Below are positions 32,639 through 46,000 of a DNA stretch of 64,000 nt, one piece after another; position 1 is the first letter of the stretch; every line of letters begins with the position of its first letter. The DNA is from Boletus sp. NGJ (Eukaryota > Basidiomycota > Agaricomycetes > Boletales > Boletaceae). A model generated the notes under the pieces. The model was not told where the DNA came from. It was given only the letters and a program-made list of their open reading frames with translations, and did not search any database. The position numbers and the translations under genes are program-made. Where the stretch lies: positions 48,827-112,826 of the forward strand of contig JAGTXK010000193.1 of the NCBI GenBank assembly GCA_019096195.1, written 5' to 3'.

Positions 32639-32745
32639 ATGCCCTCTCCCTTTGCTGCCCTGCCGATCGAGATCACTCTCTCCGTCGTCTCGTTCGCCGT
32701 TGAATACCAACCCACCGCACTTGCCCAACTGACTCGCTTGGCGTG
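32639..32745 (+). pseudogene. F-box-like N-terminal fragment
   Basis: An ATG at 32639 opens MPSPFAALPIEITLSVVSFA and continues EYQPTALAQLTRLA before a TGA. The LPIEITLSVVSFA stretch followed by LAQLTRLA resembles the first helices of mushroom F-box proteins. Nothing that follows to 33256 continues the typical pattern in any frame I could join. A 5' splice site (gtgagt) sits right at the end of the stretch, so an unseen exon is possible. I call it a remnant with low confidence. Confidence 0.3.
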
Positions 32746-33256
32746 AGTTTACAATCAAGGGCTACCCCGGTGGCTTCGATGCCGTCGAGGACACACTTTG
32801 GCTTGTTATAGAGCGCGGGAGATGAGGTGGTCCAAAATTGGGGTCAGTGACGGCAAGAGGACGGATCTTATACGGTGTTAGCGTCAAAGGCACCTCATTC
32901 TTTTCTGATGGCGACGGGTTTTTGGCAGCGTGCGAAGGGCATTAGTCCTTCTGGTATGCACTGAATGCATTGGTTTGAGGACGATGTGGGATCATTGCGA
33001 CGTGTCAACTTTCCGTACAGGGGTCTATTAAAATTTGATAGGTGGGTCTGAGACTCTCATGGGGAGCTCCCTCACATAGTAACAGTAGAGCTTGTACACG
33101 ATATGACTATTCCAACATTTGGTACGTAATGTAGGGGTATAATGGTATGTCAATTCAAGTATAGATGTGAAACCGTGGCACAACGTAGCGACACCCATCG
33201 TAAACGTTCGTGGAAATCCAGAGCAGGAAGAATGCTGCCAGGGGCATCTCACGGGT
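32746..33256. other. Region between the F-box remnant and the transcription factor
   Basis: The reverse frame stays open from 33256 down to 33028, but the transcription factor has already stopped at 33257 if the last intron is spliced. It is best read as 3' UTR of the reverse gene plus spacer. No other gene is seen. Confidence 0.4.
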
Positions 33257-36200
33257 TCAATAACGAAAAGATCCTGAGAGAGCCTGGCCATGCGAACTCC
33301 TGGTCCCTCTGACTTGAGATAAATAACTAGGTTCAATGGCTGCGTTGTCAGAACTCGGACCATATGCATAGGCTGAATTATAATTCCAATCACTCGCCCA
33401 ACCAGGTCTATGAAGTAATTGTAAGCGACACGCAAGAGTGCATACCGACACACATACCTTGTTTGGTTAGGACCAATACCACTAACCAGGCTTTGGTGTG
33501 TCGGCCCATAAGAGGCGCAGCTGGATATGCCATACGGTCGACTGATAGAGGGGTCGTGTTGTGTTATGGGTGTTTCATCCGCGGCCATTTCATCAAATAG
33601 AGAGGTTGGTCGAGAATGGATGCTGGATGTTGATGACCTTCGATCACCGAGTTCCGAGTGCATGGAAAGTCTATTGTAACCCCGTTGTGTTCGAAACGTG
33701 GTAGTTTGCGTTGGCATGGATTGGTCGCGTTGACACGACGTGGACGAAGATGAAAATGGCAGTGTACTGGGCACAGGAAATCGGGTAATATGTGGGTGCT
33801 CGAAGAAGTGAGGGCTGCGCTCGGAGGGCTCAATCTGGGTATTGTAGGTGTACGTATTGATGGGTGGTGGAGCAATGCGATATTCGGGCGGCGGATTTCG
33901 GTAGTCCCCAAATATTGTGTAGTCTGGCGGAGCAGCATCGTGGTAGGTGCGATCATCAAACCTGGGAGGGTAATGGCACGAAAGAGGGTCATTCTCGGGG
34001 ATGCTTGGTTCAAAACCGCCGAGACTGTGAGGAAACGAAGGGCTGAGCTCATTCCTGTTTACCCAGTATTTAGTGGACTTCGCGAAAAAAAGGGTAATTA
34101 ACGCTGACAAGTACGTTTCCGCGTTCCTCCAGCGAGGTTTGACTGCTTCCAACGCCTCGACGAAGACCGAAACCTCTTCGAGCAACTCAGCCATGGCTGA
34201 AGCTAGAGGGGACTTGACATCTTCGAACGCGTCGTATCTCATCTGCTTCCGTTCTTGCCATTTCAGATCCCAAAAGTTCATCAGCAAAATCGCGGCGCAG
34301 ACATGTGAACTCAAGATAAGGGCAGGGATATTCCAGTAGCCGCGGCTCATTTGAGCCTTTAAGATACGGGAAACGCATTTGCCGGCATTGACACAAATTG
34401 CGATACAGGGGATGGGCATATTGGAATGTGGAATAATGTTCATAACAGATTGAAGAGACGGTGGGCCAAAAGGTCGATAAATAATTATCTGGATCAGATA
34501 GTAGGTGATGTATAGCGTTGTCGACTGATTTGAAAACAGCGGGTCTTCGATGTGAGGTGACCAGTGTACTGACAGAAAGTTAACCTTGAGACGTAAAGCT
34601 TGCAAAGAAATCACGCTCACGGTGCTTTGGGACCGAATCCACCCATTCGGTCATCGCATGATTCAGTTGTGCTAAAATCTCCTGCCACCGCGGACGCGCG
34701 GCGCTGAAAAGTAACTTTGGTCGATCAAGGGCATACTTGCCAAGAATGTCAGTCACAAAACTTTACGGAATGGGAAAATCATACAATCGTTCTCAGGGCA
34801 TATGCCGCAATCTTTGTCAATTTGAGATGTGAATTAAAGGCGGCTATCTTTGATGGTTTACCAGGGGGCTGTTGAAAGGCCTTCTCTGGGTCTTCTGTTT
34901 CCCAGTACTCGTCATCGACTTCCAGTGGAAGCTCTACATCAAAGCTTCATAAACAAAGGGGTCAGTCAATGCACACGATCGGGGGCGGGGCCCTTACTCT
35001 TCTTCGCCTGAACAACACGGCCGTCCCAGAGCAACACTTGCTGTTCTATCCTGAAGGACAAGAGCCCAAAACGCCCTTTTCCAGAGTTCCCCTTCAATGC
35101 TCGGTTTATCCCCGTAAATTTTCTTCCGATGTGCTCCGACATCCTGTGCTTTGCGAAGACCAACGCTGATGAAGAGCCATGCGACGGGATCAAATGCTGT
35201 GCCACGCAGGAACATGCCAAGCAGCTGTTTAGTGATGGAGTTAGCATAATAACCTCTAATAACCGTTTCATCACACTGACCGCCGTGGTCTGGACTTCAA
35301 ATAGACCGGGTGGATGAAAGAGGCTAAGGGAACCACGATGAACATCTGTGAATGTGAGTATGCATGCGGGCGGCAGCAAAAAAAGGCACACACCAACTGC
35401 AGCGTTGAAAAATCTCCAACCAGCGCGCTGCCATTTGTATTCTTCAATAAGCTGTTTGGCCTGGGGAGCGTCATCTTTGCCGTCATCAAGTACACGTGGG
35501 TCATCACTCCAGCGGCTTGCAACAGCGAACACAGATAAACAGAGGCATCCGAACCACGTGTTCTTGTGCTGTAAGCCTTCTCTCCACTGTCGTTCGAACG
35601 TCGGGCGATGGAATAACGGAAAAAATGGGTTGATATTTTCAAAGTATAGTTTGATCAGGCTGATAGCAAGGTCTTGCGGTGGAAATTCTTCGACAAATGA
35701 ACGGGACAGGTCTTCAAGTCGATCTTGAAAACCTTCGAATGCAAGTTCCCACTAAAAAGAGAAATCAGATTCAAGCCTTGAGGGAGTATGGGGTCAGGCT
35801 CACTGGAGGGGTAGTCCAAAATTCAGGGCGTCGCAGTGCTTCAGCATTAATTGGGCTATTACTATCGCGAGTTAAGCGATTGTGTTCTTCTCCACCAGTT
35901 ACGCGGTTGACGTGTTCGTCTCTCAGCTTCCGGGTCGGTTCGATGAGCTTAAAGCAGCTACTCTTGCCGTGGAAGCGAACTTGATTGTCCGCTAAGGAAC
36001 AGTGATCTTGAGTAGGCTCTAACCCCCGAATTGTCAAACGTTTCATTCCACGCGAAAGGCTGAGCTCTCCAACTTCCTCGCTGTCTGAGGACGTCCAGTC
36101 ATCTGATGAGAAATCTGTGTCACTCCGCGGTGTACCTGCGGAGCGCAAGCTACGGGAGCCAATACATGTCGAATGATTTGTGGCGTTGAAAGCGGAGAGA

Positions 36201-37081
36201 GGATTGGACTGTAAAGATCTTGAAGGTGAACCCTTTGGTCTGGAAGAAGATCCGGATGGTGACGTCGACTTTTCGTGAGGTGACATGCAACAGGGGGGTT
36301 CAGAGTCCGTCTTCCAAGAGTCCCGAACCACCGGGGGTCCTAACTCCTCGGAGAAATCGGCCTCGGGACGGAGCTGTGTAGAAGCAACGATCAGACTACA
36401 TTCTAACCACCAAGAGAAATGGTAACGAAAATACACAGTAGAGTGCGTCACCATTAGTTTGCAGAAAACCTAGTTCCTGCAAGAGGAATCAAGGGCTCGG
36501 AGAGAAAGCGAAGATACCTGGGGAGCAGATACCCACGTAAAACGCGCAAAAAAGTACTCACACGCTTCAGGAGTGTCTCCATCTTTTCTAACCTGTCCTC
36601 CAAACTCGTGATGTAGCTGCAAAGGACACGTCAACTCCGTAAAGTGGCGTTGGAAAAGTACTCACGCCTTTGGAGGACCTCTAGGCTTGGAGGCCTCGCT
36701 GAAGGAGAAGTGAGGGAGGGAGCGTGAGGGAGGGGGGGGAGTGAGTACGAACACATAAGAGCACGTTTTGCGATTCTGTACGCAGTTTGTGCAGACGTTG
36801 TCTGGCATGCGGGGGCCATCGCACTTTGTTTTCCTACGACGACAAGCATCGCAAGCGCGCTCAATCTTACGCTTCTTGTAGATGGACTCTGGGGAGTCTA
36901 AGAAGGGTTCGGGATGATGCATTGCGAGCATGGATGTGGCGGGCGGGAGGGAATGGGTGGAAAAGGAGTCAGCTATTTCTATGACGTTGGTGGCATAGAC
37001 GCCGTGAGTGTAGTAGGGCTGCATGGAGAAAAGATCTTGGACCAGAGACGGGGCAAGGATGGCGTATTTCGAGCGCACCAA
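33257..37081 (-). CDS. Zn2Cys6 transcription factor with fungal-specific domain
   Basis: The Zn2Cys6 cluster is complete: CDACRRRKTKCDG, then CTNCVQNRKTCSYV (C-x2-C-x6-C-x9-C-x2-C-x6-C). A short coiled linker follows (YITSLEDRLEKMETLLKR). After a Ser-rich spacer comes IRGLEPTQDH, FHGKSSCFKLIEPTRKLRDE and RRPEFWTTPPV. The fungal-specific (PF04082) region has ASRWSDDPRVLDDGKDDA, then GLRKAQDVGAHRKKIYGDKP and ELWKRAFWALVLQDRTASVA. Later exons end GQALSGSFRY at 33257, after an intron that joins NQTR to PGWASDW. These motifs match the mushroom group often annotated as XlnR-like, but the target genes are unknown. ATG 37081 was used, with 37024 as an alternative. About ten introns are needed. Confidence 0.88.
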
Positions 37082-37480
37082 GTCAAACAGTTAGGGATGG
37101 ACGTGATGATGGAGGGAGATCTTGAACAAGGTAAAAAAAGACGGCGCGGCCAAGAGGTGAAGAGGGATGATGAAGGTGAGGAGGACACCTCGCCCAAAGT
37201 TAGCCCGCTGCCAACCAGGAGGCTTATTTTACTCATTGTCCATCTAATCTTCACGTGACTGATAACCTGGGGCGGAGTCTTAATATTCGGTGCCGTCACC
37301 TGCCGGTAGTTACCAGTCTTGGGATTTTTACCAAGATTTCCCCTAAAAATATACTCTTAAATACACCTTGTTTTATTTTAATATATTATTATCTTGACGA
37401 GTTTTCCCCCGCGATCATTTTGCGTGTGATGTTTTGCTCCTCCATTTAAATTTCACCCTCGGAGATTCTCTCGCCCGCTT
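37082..37480. promoter_or_regulatory. Divergent promoter, transcription factor and SDHAF4
   Basis: About 400 bp between two starts facing apart. The half next to SDHAF4 (37310-37450) is strongly AT-rich with a tttattttaatatattatt tract, a plausible TATA-containing core. No gene is seen. Confidence 0.5.
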
Positions 37481-37822
37481 ATGCATGCAAAAACGCTCCT
37501 TCGGCTCAGCCCGTTCTCTCTTCATTCACGTGCACTCACATCGGCGTTGAACCGGCCTTGCCCTCCCCCACTCCCGCGTGAACAGCAACGAGAGTTCGAA
37601 GACCTCCAGCGCGCAGCTCAAATGCCCCTCTCTTCCCCCGCAGAGGCAGAGGCAGAGCTCGCGCTCCATCCCGACGCAAGAAAACCCCTGAAGCCAGCCT
37701 TTGAGGGTGACATCAACCCTCTGACAGGCGAGCAAGGAGGACCAAAGACGGAGCCTGTCAGAAAGTGGGTCGAGCAAGACGACGGCGACTGGAGCTTGAA
37801 GGGCCGAGTCTCTGACTTTTAG
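37481..37822 (+). CDS. SDH8: Succinate dehydrogenase assembly factor 4
   Basis: It is a small mitochondrial chaperone that protects flavinylated Sdh1 before it joins Sdh2. The single exon of 113 codons has an N-terminal presequence (MHAKTLLRLSPFSLHSRAL). The family signature is at the end: AFEGDINPLTGEQGGPKTEP, then DGDWSLKGRVSDF. The final GRVSDF motif is the part conserved from yeast to man. No introns are seen. It is convergent with the SmD3 gene, with 179 bp between stops. Confidence 0.95.
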   Translation: MHAKTLLRLSPFSLHSRALTSALNRPCPPPLPREQQREFEDLQRAAQMPLSSPAEAEAELALHPDARKPLKPAFEGDINPLTGEQGGPKTEPVRKWVEQDDGDWSLKGRVSDF

Positions 37823-38001
37823 ATCAGGTACTTGGCCTCGCTCTCTATTCACCATTGACCTCCTGATTTAAAAAAGATTCCCGAGGCCCAATTGAAAGAA
37901 ACCCCTGCCGATACTTGCTTCAAGTACACAAAGAACGTTACATATATACTGTGACAGTAACACTTTTTTTTTACCTCTTGGACGACCAACCGAATGAACG
38001 C

Positions 38002-38606
38002 TCATCGCCTGATTCCGCGAGCCGCAGGCACGCCGCGACCACGACGAGCTGTGAAAAGAGAGATTATTAGTACGTTCCGAGCACACACAGCGAGTAGTGG
38101 CAATCACCATTTGCTACAAAGGAAATGTCGTTAACACGTCACCAATGTACGATAAGGATCGAATCGACAAACCTCGCATAATGGTAGCACGTCCACGCGC
38201 TGTACCAATACCGCGTCCCCGCATGGCGTTCGGACCAACCCGTTTGAACCTGTTGAGCCTTAGTCACAGGACAACGTATTAGCACATTCGAACGCACATC
38301 GGAGCATTCTGGAGCATGTCTGGCACAATGAAAAATCTAACCATACTTCCCCTGATGTAGACCTGATCTAGTTGAGAAACACGCCCATCGCGTCCAGTCA
38401 CAGTGATATCCTTCAAGGATATGTTAAGGTTGTCTTCAGCTGGAGGGCAATGAGACGATCAGAGCAGCCATGCAACATATGTAAAACACACGACCTTCTG
38501 CAAGTTTCCCGCGATATAGTTGGCCAGTCTTGAGTTCTACAGTCACGATATGACCAAGAGACTCGTGTAATAGCTTGACAGGAACACCGAGGCCAGCCGT
38601 CGTCAT
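38002..38606 (-). CDS. SMD3: Small nuclear ribonucleoprotein Sm D3
   Basis: It is a core component of the Sm ring on U1, U2, U4 and U5 snRNAs. The reverse strand reads [77 protein letters not shown] and [18 protein letters not shown]. The C-terminal tail is the expected Arg/Gly region, [13 protein letters not shown], with the stop at 38002-38004. The Sm1 and Sm2 motifs (with YIRGS in Sm2) are intact. Three introns are supported by phase (after LAE, inside NAPM, after TIMR). The last holds about 100 nt. The RG tail is the substrate of symmetric arginine methylation in other species. Confidence 0.95.
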
Positions 38607-38925
38607 TGTTTTTCAAGGTGGTGATGAGTGTAAGATGCAGTGTTTGTATGTATTTGTCCAATCAAGTACCTCAAAACTTAGGATTAATCAGATGGGCCGC
38701 CCTGGCAATGGTCACCGGTGACAGCTTTACTTTAAACCGCAACGTCGGTCCTACTACCACCCGCCATCGCTGATAGCATTCACCTTTTTCTTGTCTTCTT
38801 CACCACCTCGCAGGTCTCACCCAGGTAGACCACGTCATCACAGCTAGGGGCCCACGAACTAATCCCGAGCCAAAATCTCACAACGTGACTCTCACAGTCT
38901 GAAGAGTGCACATCACTCGCCCACG
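38607..38925. promoter_or_regulatory. Divergent promoter, SMD3 and CLC channel
   Basis: About 320 bp between two starts pointing apart. No ORF or RNA gene is supported. No specific regulatory site can be named. Confidence 0.5.
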
Positions 38926-41900
38926 ATGTCACTTCCAGAAAGGCGTTCAGTATCGTTTCAGTCTTTGATAGACGCACTCGAAGAAGTCCCGCCGAATGGT
39001 CCGCTCAGTGGCCCTTCCTCCGTGGATTGGCGAAGGCAACGCCTCCTTCTCATCGGGAACGGCGTTGCACCTGGATCTCCGCGTCATTCTTGTGACGACA
39101 CTGGAGCTCCCGACGAAAGAACCTCGTTGCGCAGTTCCCCTGGCGATGTGAGTTACGGATCAATGCGACCGTCCCTGGGGTTGCGTTCCTTTAGTACCAT
39201 TGGCCGTCGTAATTTTCCTCCGCTACCGAACCTTTCCATTGCACGCGGAGCGTTCTCAGGACCACCGACTCCAATTCCACGTACCCCAACTTCTGTGCGG
39301 GCTACCCTCTCTCGTCGTCTCTCCCAAAGGCGTATCTCTGCATACGATGCTCCCCTCGCCCGCACCAAGTTTTCCAACCCTGATGACGACATCAATGTTC
39401 GAATCAACGGTTTCCGCGTCTGGTATTCCTCCTTTTCGTCCATTGACTGGCTACACGATGCCATCAAAGACTCGGTACGCTTTTCCAGATTAAGGCACAG
39501 AAAATCGCTTCGTTCCCGTCTATACCTCGCGTTTGACAAGAGTCTCGGGTGGATAATTGTGACGATCGTTGGATTTTTAACCGCTGTCGTCGCTTTCCTC
39601 GTCGTGCGATCAGAGCAGTGGTTCTTTGATGCAAAATACGGATACTGCACTACTGGGTGGTGGAAAGCTATGAGGTTTTGCTGCCCCGGCGTTCGCGATT
39701 TGCGTTCTTCAAACGAAGCTCGGTGCCCTGATTGGGTGGATTGGTCTGGTTCATTAACGTCGTGGCCGCATCCTGGGGCTATTGAGAATGATTACGTGGA
39801 ATACATCAGCTATACCTTCATTGCGGTATGCGCTTTTCGTATGAGCCTTTGTATTCTGATATCCATCACTTTCATCTCGTCAGGTTCTGTGGGCGACAGC
39901 ATCATCTCTACTTACTATATACCTGACTGCTTCGACCTCGTTCACCACCCGCAAAGACTCTGGAGTTTTGTCTCCACGGTTCAGTGACACTGATGACAAG
40001 CATTCTAACTCTCCGAAGAAACGCCAGATATTGTATTATGTATGTCCGATAATCCGTTGGGTAAGTTCAACAAACTTAGTTTGAACAAGGCCGCAGGAAG
40101 TGGCATACCGGAAATCAAAACGATTCTTTCAGGTGCTCATTCGTCGGCTTGTTCGTGCATCGACTTTATTCTTACATCATGCGCAGGCTTCGTAATCCAT
40201 GGATATCTTGGTGCACGCACGCTGTTCACCAAGTCACTTGGTTTGGCACTCTCAGTTGGTTCGGGCCTATCGCTCGGTTAATACTGTGCCGCTGTTCTCC
40301 CTGTCGATTCTTCACTGACTTGCTGTCAGGTAAGGAAGGGCCCTTTGTTCACATTGCGAGCTGTGTTGGCAATATCGTCAGTCGATTTCACCGCAAATAC
40401 GAAAATAATGAAGGTCTGTCTCTTTTTCGCAGACATCAGCTACGTCAGCATGATGGTTCTGAATAGGGAAGCGGCGTGAAATCCTCAGCGCAGCTTGCGC
40501 CGCCGGAGTCGCAGTTGCCTTTGGGGCACCTATTGGTGGCACCTTGTTCAGCTTGGAGGAAGTCTCATATTACTTCCCTCCAAAGGTAAGCCTTCATTTC
40601 GACTGGTGGCCACTGCCGGCTTACCTGTCGCTACATTCAGGTGATGTGGCGGAGGTATGGTACCCATCTTCGGTGAATATGTTATAACACACTCTCTGTT
40701 AGCTTTTTCTGCGCGATGATTGCAGCCATCACCTTGAGGTTCCTTGACCCATTTGGCACCGGCAAGCTTGTACTTTTCCAAGTTACTTATGATAAGGTAT
40801 AGCTTTTACCATCTGCTTTGAATATATTTCTCAGGCATCCGTAGGATTGGCATGCGTATGAGCTCATCTTCTTCGTGCTTCTGGGTGCTTTCGGAGTATG
40901 TCTTCTCAGATCTCACCTAGCTCTTATGAACTCTCGTCAAGGGGATATACGGCGCGTATTTCTCTAAACTGAACTACCGCTGGAGCCGCGATGTTCGCAG
41001 TAACACCTGGTTAAAAACACACCCTGTCCTAGAAGTTGTTCTAGTGAGTCGAAAAATGAACCGTTCTGGTGGTCGCTGACGATGCTAGGTTACCCTTATC
41101 ACTGCGATATTTTGTTTTCTGAACCCCTACGCTCGCATGGGAGGGACAGAACTCGTCTACATTCTTTTCTCTGAATGCCACATGGATGGCACGGACAATC
41201 GCTCGGGTCTGTGTGCTTCGGACCCACGAGATTGGCAACAAGTCTGGCCAGTTGTCCAAGCGATTTTAGTGGCCATGTTCATGAAAGGCGCACTGACAAT
41301 TATTACCTTCGGCATCAAACTTCCTGCAGGCATCTTCATCCCGACGCTTGGTGTTGGTGCTTGCGCAGGACGTATCCTCGGCATTGCTGTTCGACATTTA
41401 CAATGGCTTTATCCGAATAGTTCTGTGTTTTCTGTTTGCGACGGCGACAAGGACTGCGTGGTGCCTGGGCTTTATGCCATGGTCGGTGCTGCTGCTGCTT
41501 TATCTGGTGTCACGGTCTGCGTCTTAGCATGTCTAGCTTTTCTTGGGAATAACTGACAAGATCGCGATCAACAGCGCACAACAGTTTCGCTTGCAGTGAT
41601 TATGTTTGAGTTGACAGATACCCTCACATATGCTGTCCCGGTCATGCTGTCTGTCCTCGTAGCGAAGACTGTTGCTGATGCACTGGAACCCAAAGGAATT
41701 TATGATCTAGTCATCGAGTGAGCTACCCACAATGACGATCGCGTCAATACTCAGTGTACCTGCTTTCTAGATTGTCGCAACTCCCTTATTTGGATGCTAA
41801 GCACGAATACCTTTGGTCCCACTTTTCGATCAGCGATGTTGTATGTCCCTCCTCTCGTGTCCAGGTGAATTATGGCTCACAATCACACAGACAGATCGTG

Positions 41901-42551
41901 ACGTAGACATCATTCGAATAGATGCTCGAAATACCGTGGAAAATCTTCGAGACCGACTGCAAGCCCTCTTCAATGCTGGCCACGATGATAGTGGTTTTCC
42001 TATTCTACGCCCCAACGGAGTCAGCAATAAATTGCGCATGGTGGGGTACATTGGCGCAAGCGAGCTTGAACATGCGCTTGGTTAGTTATTACCTCTGTAG
42101 TCCGTACCTTTGTTGAAGCACGTTTGCCAGCGATCGTTGCGGAGGATGCGGATGAGGAGATCAATTTTCAGTCGAGCGGATTTGGTAGGGACCGTGACAT
42201 CACTTCCTCATGGATGGAGAACAGCACTGTGGCAGGTGAGGACTTGTTCGACTTTACTGTATACATGGATGAGGTTCGTCGAATTTCCTCACAGCTCTGC
42301 GAGGATGAATATGACGCGTTCCCACAGGCTCCCCTCACCATTCAATCCCATGCGCCGTTGGAACTGCTTCATCGGTTTTTCGTCAAATTAGGGGCTCGAT
42401 ATGTCGTTGTTACCGACGCCGACGGGAATTGTAAGTTAATCTGTTCTATGTGGTGTAGTACAATTTGACGAACACGGTGTTTGCAGATGAAGGCGTTATC
42501 GATAAGAAGACGTGGCTCGCATTCTTAAGTGGTCTTGAGGAGAAGTCATGA
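38926..42551 (+). CDS. CLC-type chloride channel / proton exchanger (Gef1-like)
   Basis: Intracellular CLC proteins supply counter-ions for acidification of Golgi and endosomes. After a hydrophilic N-terminus ([20 protein letters not shown]) the first helix is [20 protein letters not shown]. The selectivity motifs are all present: [28 protein letters not shown] (with the gating Glu) and [19 protein letters not shown]. Other conserved parts are [20 protein letters not shown] and [20 protein letters not shown]. Two C-terminal CBS domains are recognisable, ending [20 protein letters not shown], with TGA at 42549-42551. The gene needs more than ten short introns, and some edges are approximate. 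All key residues are intact. The Golgi gene COG2 follows 540 bp downstream. Confidence 0.92.
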
Positions 42552-43093
42552 CAAGGCCATTCGTCTATATACAAATGGAGTGTATGGTTTTTGGACGTTT
42601 GGATCAGAATCGGTCGCATTCAGCATGGACTCTATTCATATGACATTTATTCTTGAACCAATGTTTTTGTCCCAATTATATAGGACACGTTATACTTGAG
42701 TTCTAGTTACCCCCGTTGCCGTGCGCAAATACTTCCATTGTCAAAGTAACAATGGGAACAAAGTCTCCTCATGGTGAGACACGATGATCTTCCGTTCACA
42801 CACGTTGCACGTTGAACAGCAAGCCTAATTTGCATTTCAGAAGGGCAACAAAGCATAGATTTCTTGACCAGATTAGTTCTTTGTCGAACACAATAACCGC
42901 ATATTCGGCCTTTGTTGTAGATACTGCTATCGATTTTGCCTTTTGAGTTCCAGGAATTAATCTTTGCTCGGTGTACTAGTGCGCGATCGTCATTCCCTAA
43001 CCGATATGTAGAATTTGGCCATGTTTGATCATGTTATCATTGGAAGCCATTGTCAAACAGCGTCAGTACCCTCCACTAAACGAGCGCACCGCT
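42552..43093. other. Intergenic region, CLC channel to COG2
   Basis: It is AT-leaning 3' UTR followed by the COG2 promoter. An in-frame ATG at 43031 lies upstream of the start chosen for COG2 and may be the true start. Nothing else is seen. Confidence 0.5.
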
Positions 43094-46000
43094 ATGGCTC
43101 CCCAAGCGCGCCAAAGTGTTTCCGGCAGTCGTCCGGATCCGTACCAGCTTGAGCGGCTCGCCGAAGAACTTGCAGCCCGTGAGCTGTCAAGTGCATCTGT
43201 CGGTCGATTTTCGGGCAGTGAACACCTGCCAATACAGCCTGACTTACCGATATATGTCCCCTTGTCCCATGACAACGAATTTCTGGCAGCTGAGACATTC
43301 AATGTTGAGAAATTTCTTCTTTCTCGCTCATACACGTCACTTCCGGAACTCCGCACGGAACTCAGAGAATACTTGTCCTCCCTGAAGGAGGAGTTGGTCC
43401 TTCTGATCAATGATGACTACGAAGATTTCATCAGCCTAAGCACAGACCTACGAGGGGAAGGTGCGAGGATGGCCAGGCTTAAAGCGCCTCTGAATGGCCT
43501 CAGGGAACAAATACAGGTGTGTAGACATGCAGAACACTAGGAAACTAACCGACATATCAGCAGGTTTCTCGCTTAAGTCTCCAAAGTATTCAAGATGCCA
43601 TCCAGGCCAAACTGGATGCTAGATCAAAGCTGCGCGATGAAAAGGTTTACATTCCTTCTTCCTCCTGGATATGCAGTAGAATGATGACTGTTCCTTCAGG
43701 CATTGCTTCACCATCTCCTGAAGATATCCGAGTCTATCACGCGCCTCGAGTCTCTTCTGCTCATTACAAAACCAAATCATGTGGAGATTCCTCCTTCTCA
43801 TCTTTCTGGGGCGACCGAGGTTAGTTCTGCAAAGTATGTAGATTCTTCAGAACATGAATTCCTCTGACTACTCGCCTAGAACACGGGGCAGCCGAGGCAA
43901 ACACCTATCCAGAGTTGCAACTGAGTATACTCAACTTCTTTACCTTGTCTCCAAGGCACGCGCGGAAAACTGTGCGTACGTCGAAGAGATCCAGTGGGTT
44001 CGTCGGTATTTGGTTTGTTAGAGACTCAGTCAAATCATCTCCCTGACAGAGCATCGACCGCATCAGAGATACTTTGACATCCGATCTGGACCATCTATTT
44101 TTGAACATATTGACGGCCTTGACAGGGACTGGTGGAGGAAAGACGTCAGAACTCGAGAGGGCCAAATCAGTCGCTGAACTGACCGAGTGTTTGTGTGTGT
44201 ATGATACCCTGTGCCTTTGGAGGACCGCGGAAGATATAATCAAGAGGACTGTCGTCCTACCATACATCAAAAAGGTGGGTGGTCGTCTGTAAGGAGATGC
44301 GCGCATATTAAACTTGTACTTCTAGTCAATACATGCAGATGCATTAGCCGCTCCACACTCGCCCATCATACCCCACACTCCTCTGCCGAGTCGTGCGCCT
44401 TTGAGCTCTCTTCCACCTCGAACGCCATATACTCCATACACTGCCTTCTTGTCCAAACAAAACCCATTCGATTCCAAGGATGCCACTTCTTCGATACCAT
44501 ATCTAGATGAATCTAACGACCTACTGGCAAAGTTGTTCAATCAAATACTTCGCTTTGTCGATCGAGATTTACGCCGCGTTATGCAGACAGCAGAACAAGT
44601 TTCGGCCAAAAGCAATCCAGCACGAATGGATTTGACCTCCGCAGCTGCATTACCGAGTAACATCGAAGTCGCGACGCACTCTAGCGATGGTTTTGATATA
44701 ATGGCGAATGTCATCTGGCCTGAAATCGGACATGCAATTATGGAAGAATTAGGGTCGGTGATCTTTGCCGCAGGGAAGCCTGATGAATTTCTGAAGGTAA
44801 CTTACCTCGCTTCGCTGATTACGGTAATTTCACTTATATTTGTGGCTCTAGCGTCATGCTGCAGTACAAGCATTTATCCGTGCTCTCGAATTCATAGCAC
44901 CTTCCACAAAATCAGTTCAAGCGATGAGGTCTCATTCGGTGTTTGCTTCCTTCAACAAACGTTGGCAGTTGCCAATCTACTTTCAACTTCGCTGGAAGGA
45001 GATCGTCGGCAAAGTAGAGGACAGTTTAAGTACCACACACATCGATCCTAATTTCAGTAACCTTGGTAAGGACTATGTTATGGGTCCTGCTATTCATTGT
45101 TGAGCCATCGCGTAAGGGCACCCTGTGTTTCTGACGCCTCAGGCAGAGAGCGTGTGGGCCGCCTTAGGTTCATGCTGGAGCGCAGAAATCTTCATTCCAG
45201 CTTTGGCGCATCGTTTCTGGAAATTGACCCTACAGGTAAGAATTATTTGACCTCAATCATTTTATGTCTGCCAAAACTCTCGTCAGCTCCTCAGCAGATA
45301 CAAAATTTGGCTCGAAACTGTACTTCCCCAAACTGAGGCTTCGGTGCAAGCCACGTCACCGATGGACAAGGTTGTCGCTTTTTTGTTTGTTCGTACAATA
45401 TTCGACTTATAGACTTGGTGGATTTATATCACAGAGTCGTTCGTCTACCCCACAAGCATCTTCCGAAGCTATCCCGGAGAATAATGCTGTAGATGACCTC
45501 CTGAAGCAATACGCTATTATTCTTGTTGACATCAAGGCGATGACTGTGCAAATCTTGGCTCTCTGGAGGGAAGAGATTGGCTCTGCCCTCCCCGAGCTTG
45601 CTGCGTTTCAGGATATGTACATCAATCCAGAAGGTACGCATCTCCCGAGATTGGTGCTGTCCAGATCGACTGAACTGAGACTTGTGAAGATGCACTCGGA
45701 GAGCAGCTAAACTCTTTAAGTTCTATAGCTGAACAAGTAACGAAGCAGGTCGTCCAGCTGCTATCTCGACGAGCATGCGATTCTCTTTTACCTGTGCGCT
45801 CGATACCCTCTCAGTTTCGGGCGATGTCCAGCAAACGCATGCCCACTGAGCCCAGTTACTTTGTACCTTTGATTCTCCGCCCTGTCAAAGCATTCTTTGG
45901 TATCGGAGGTTCAAGCGTCGCGGGTGATCGCTTGCAGGAAGGTTTGCTCAAGGAATCGGCCACGGAAGTAGTTGACAGCGTTTGCCAAAGGTGGTCGCTC

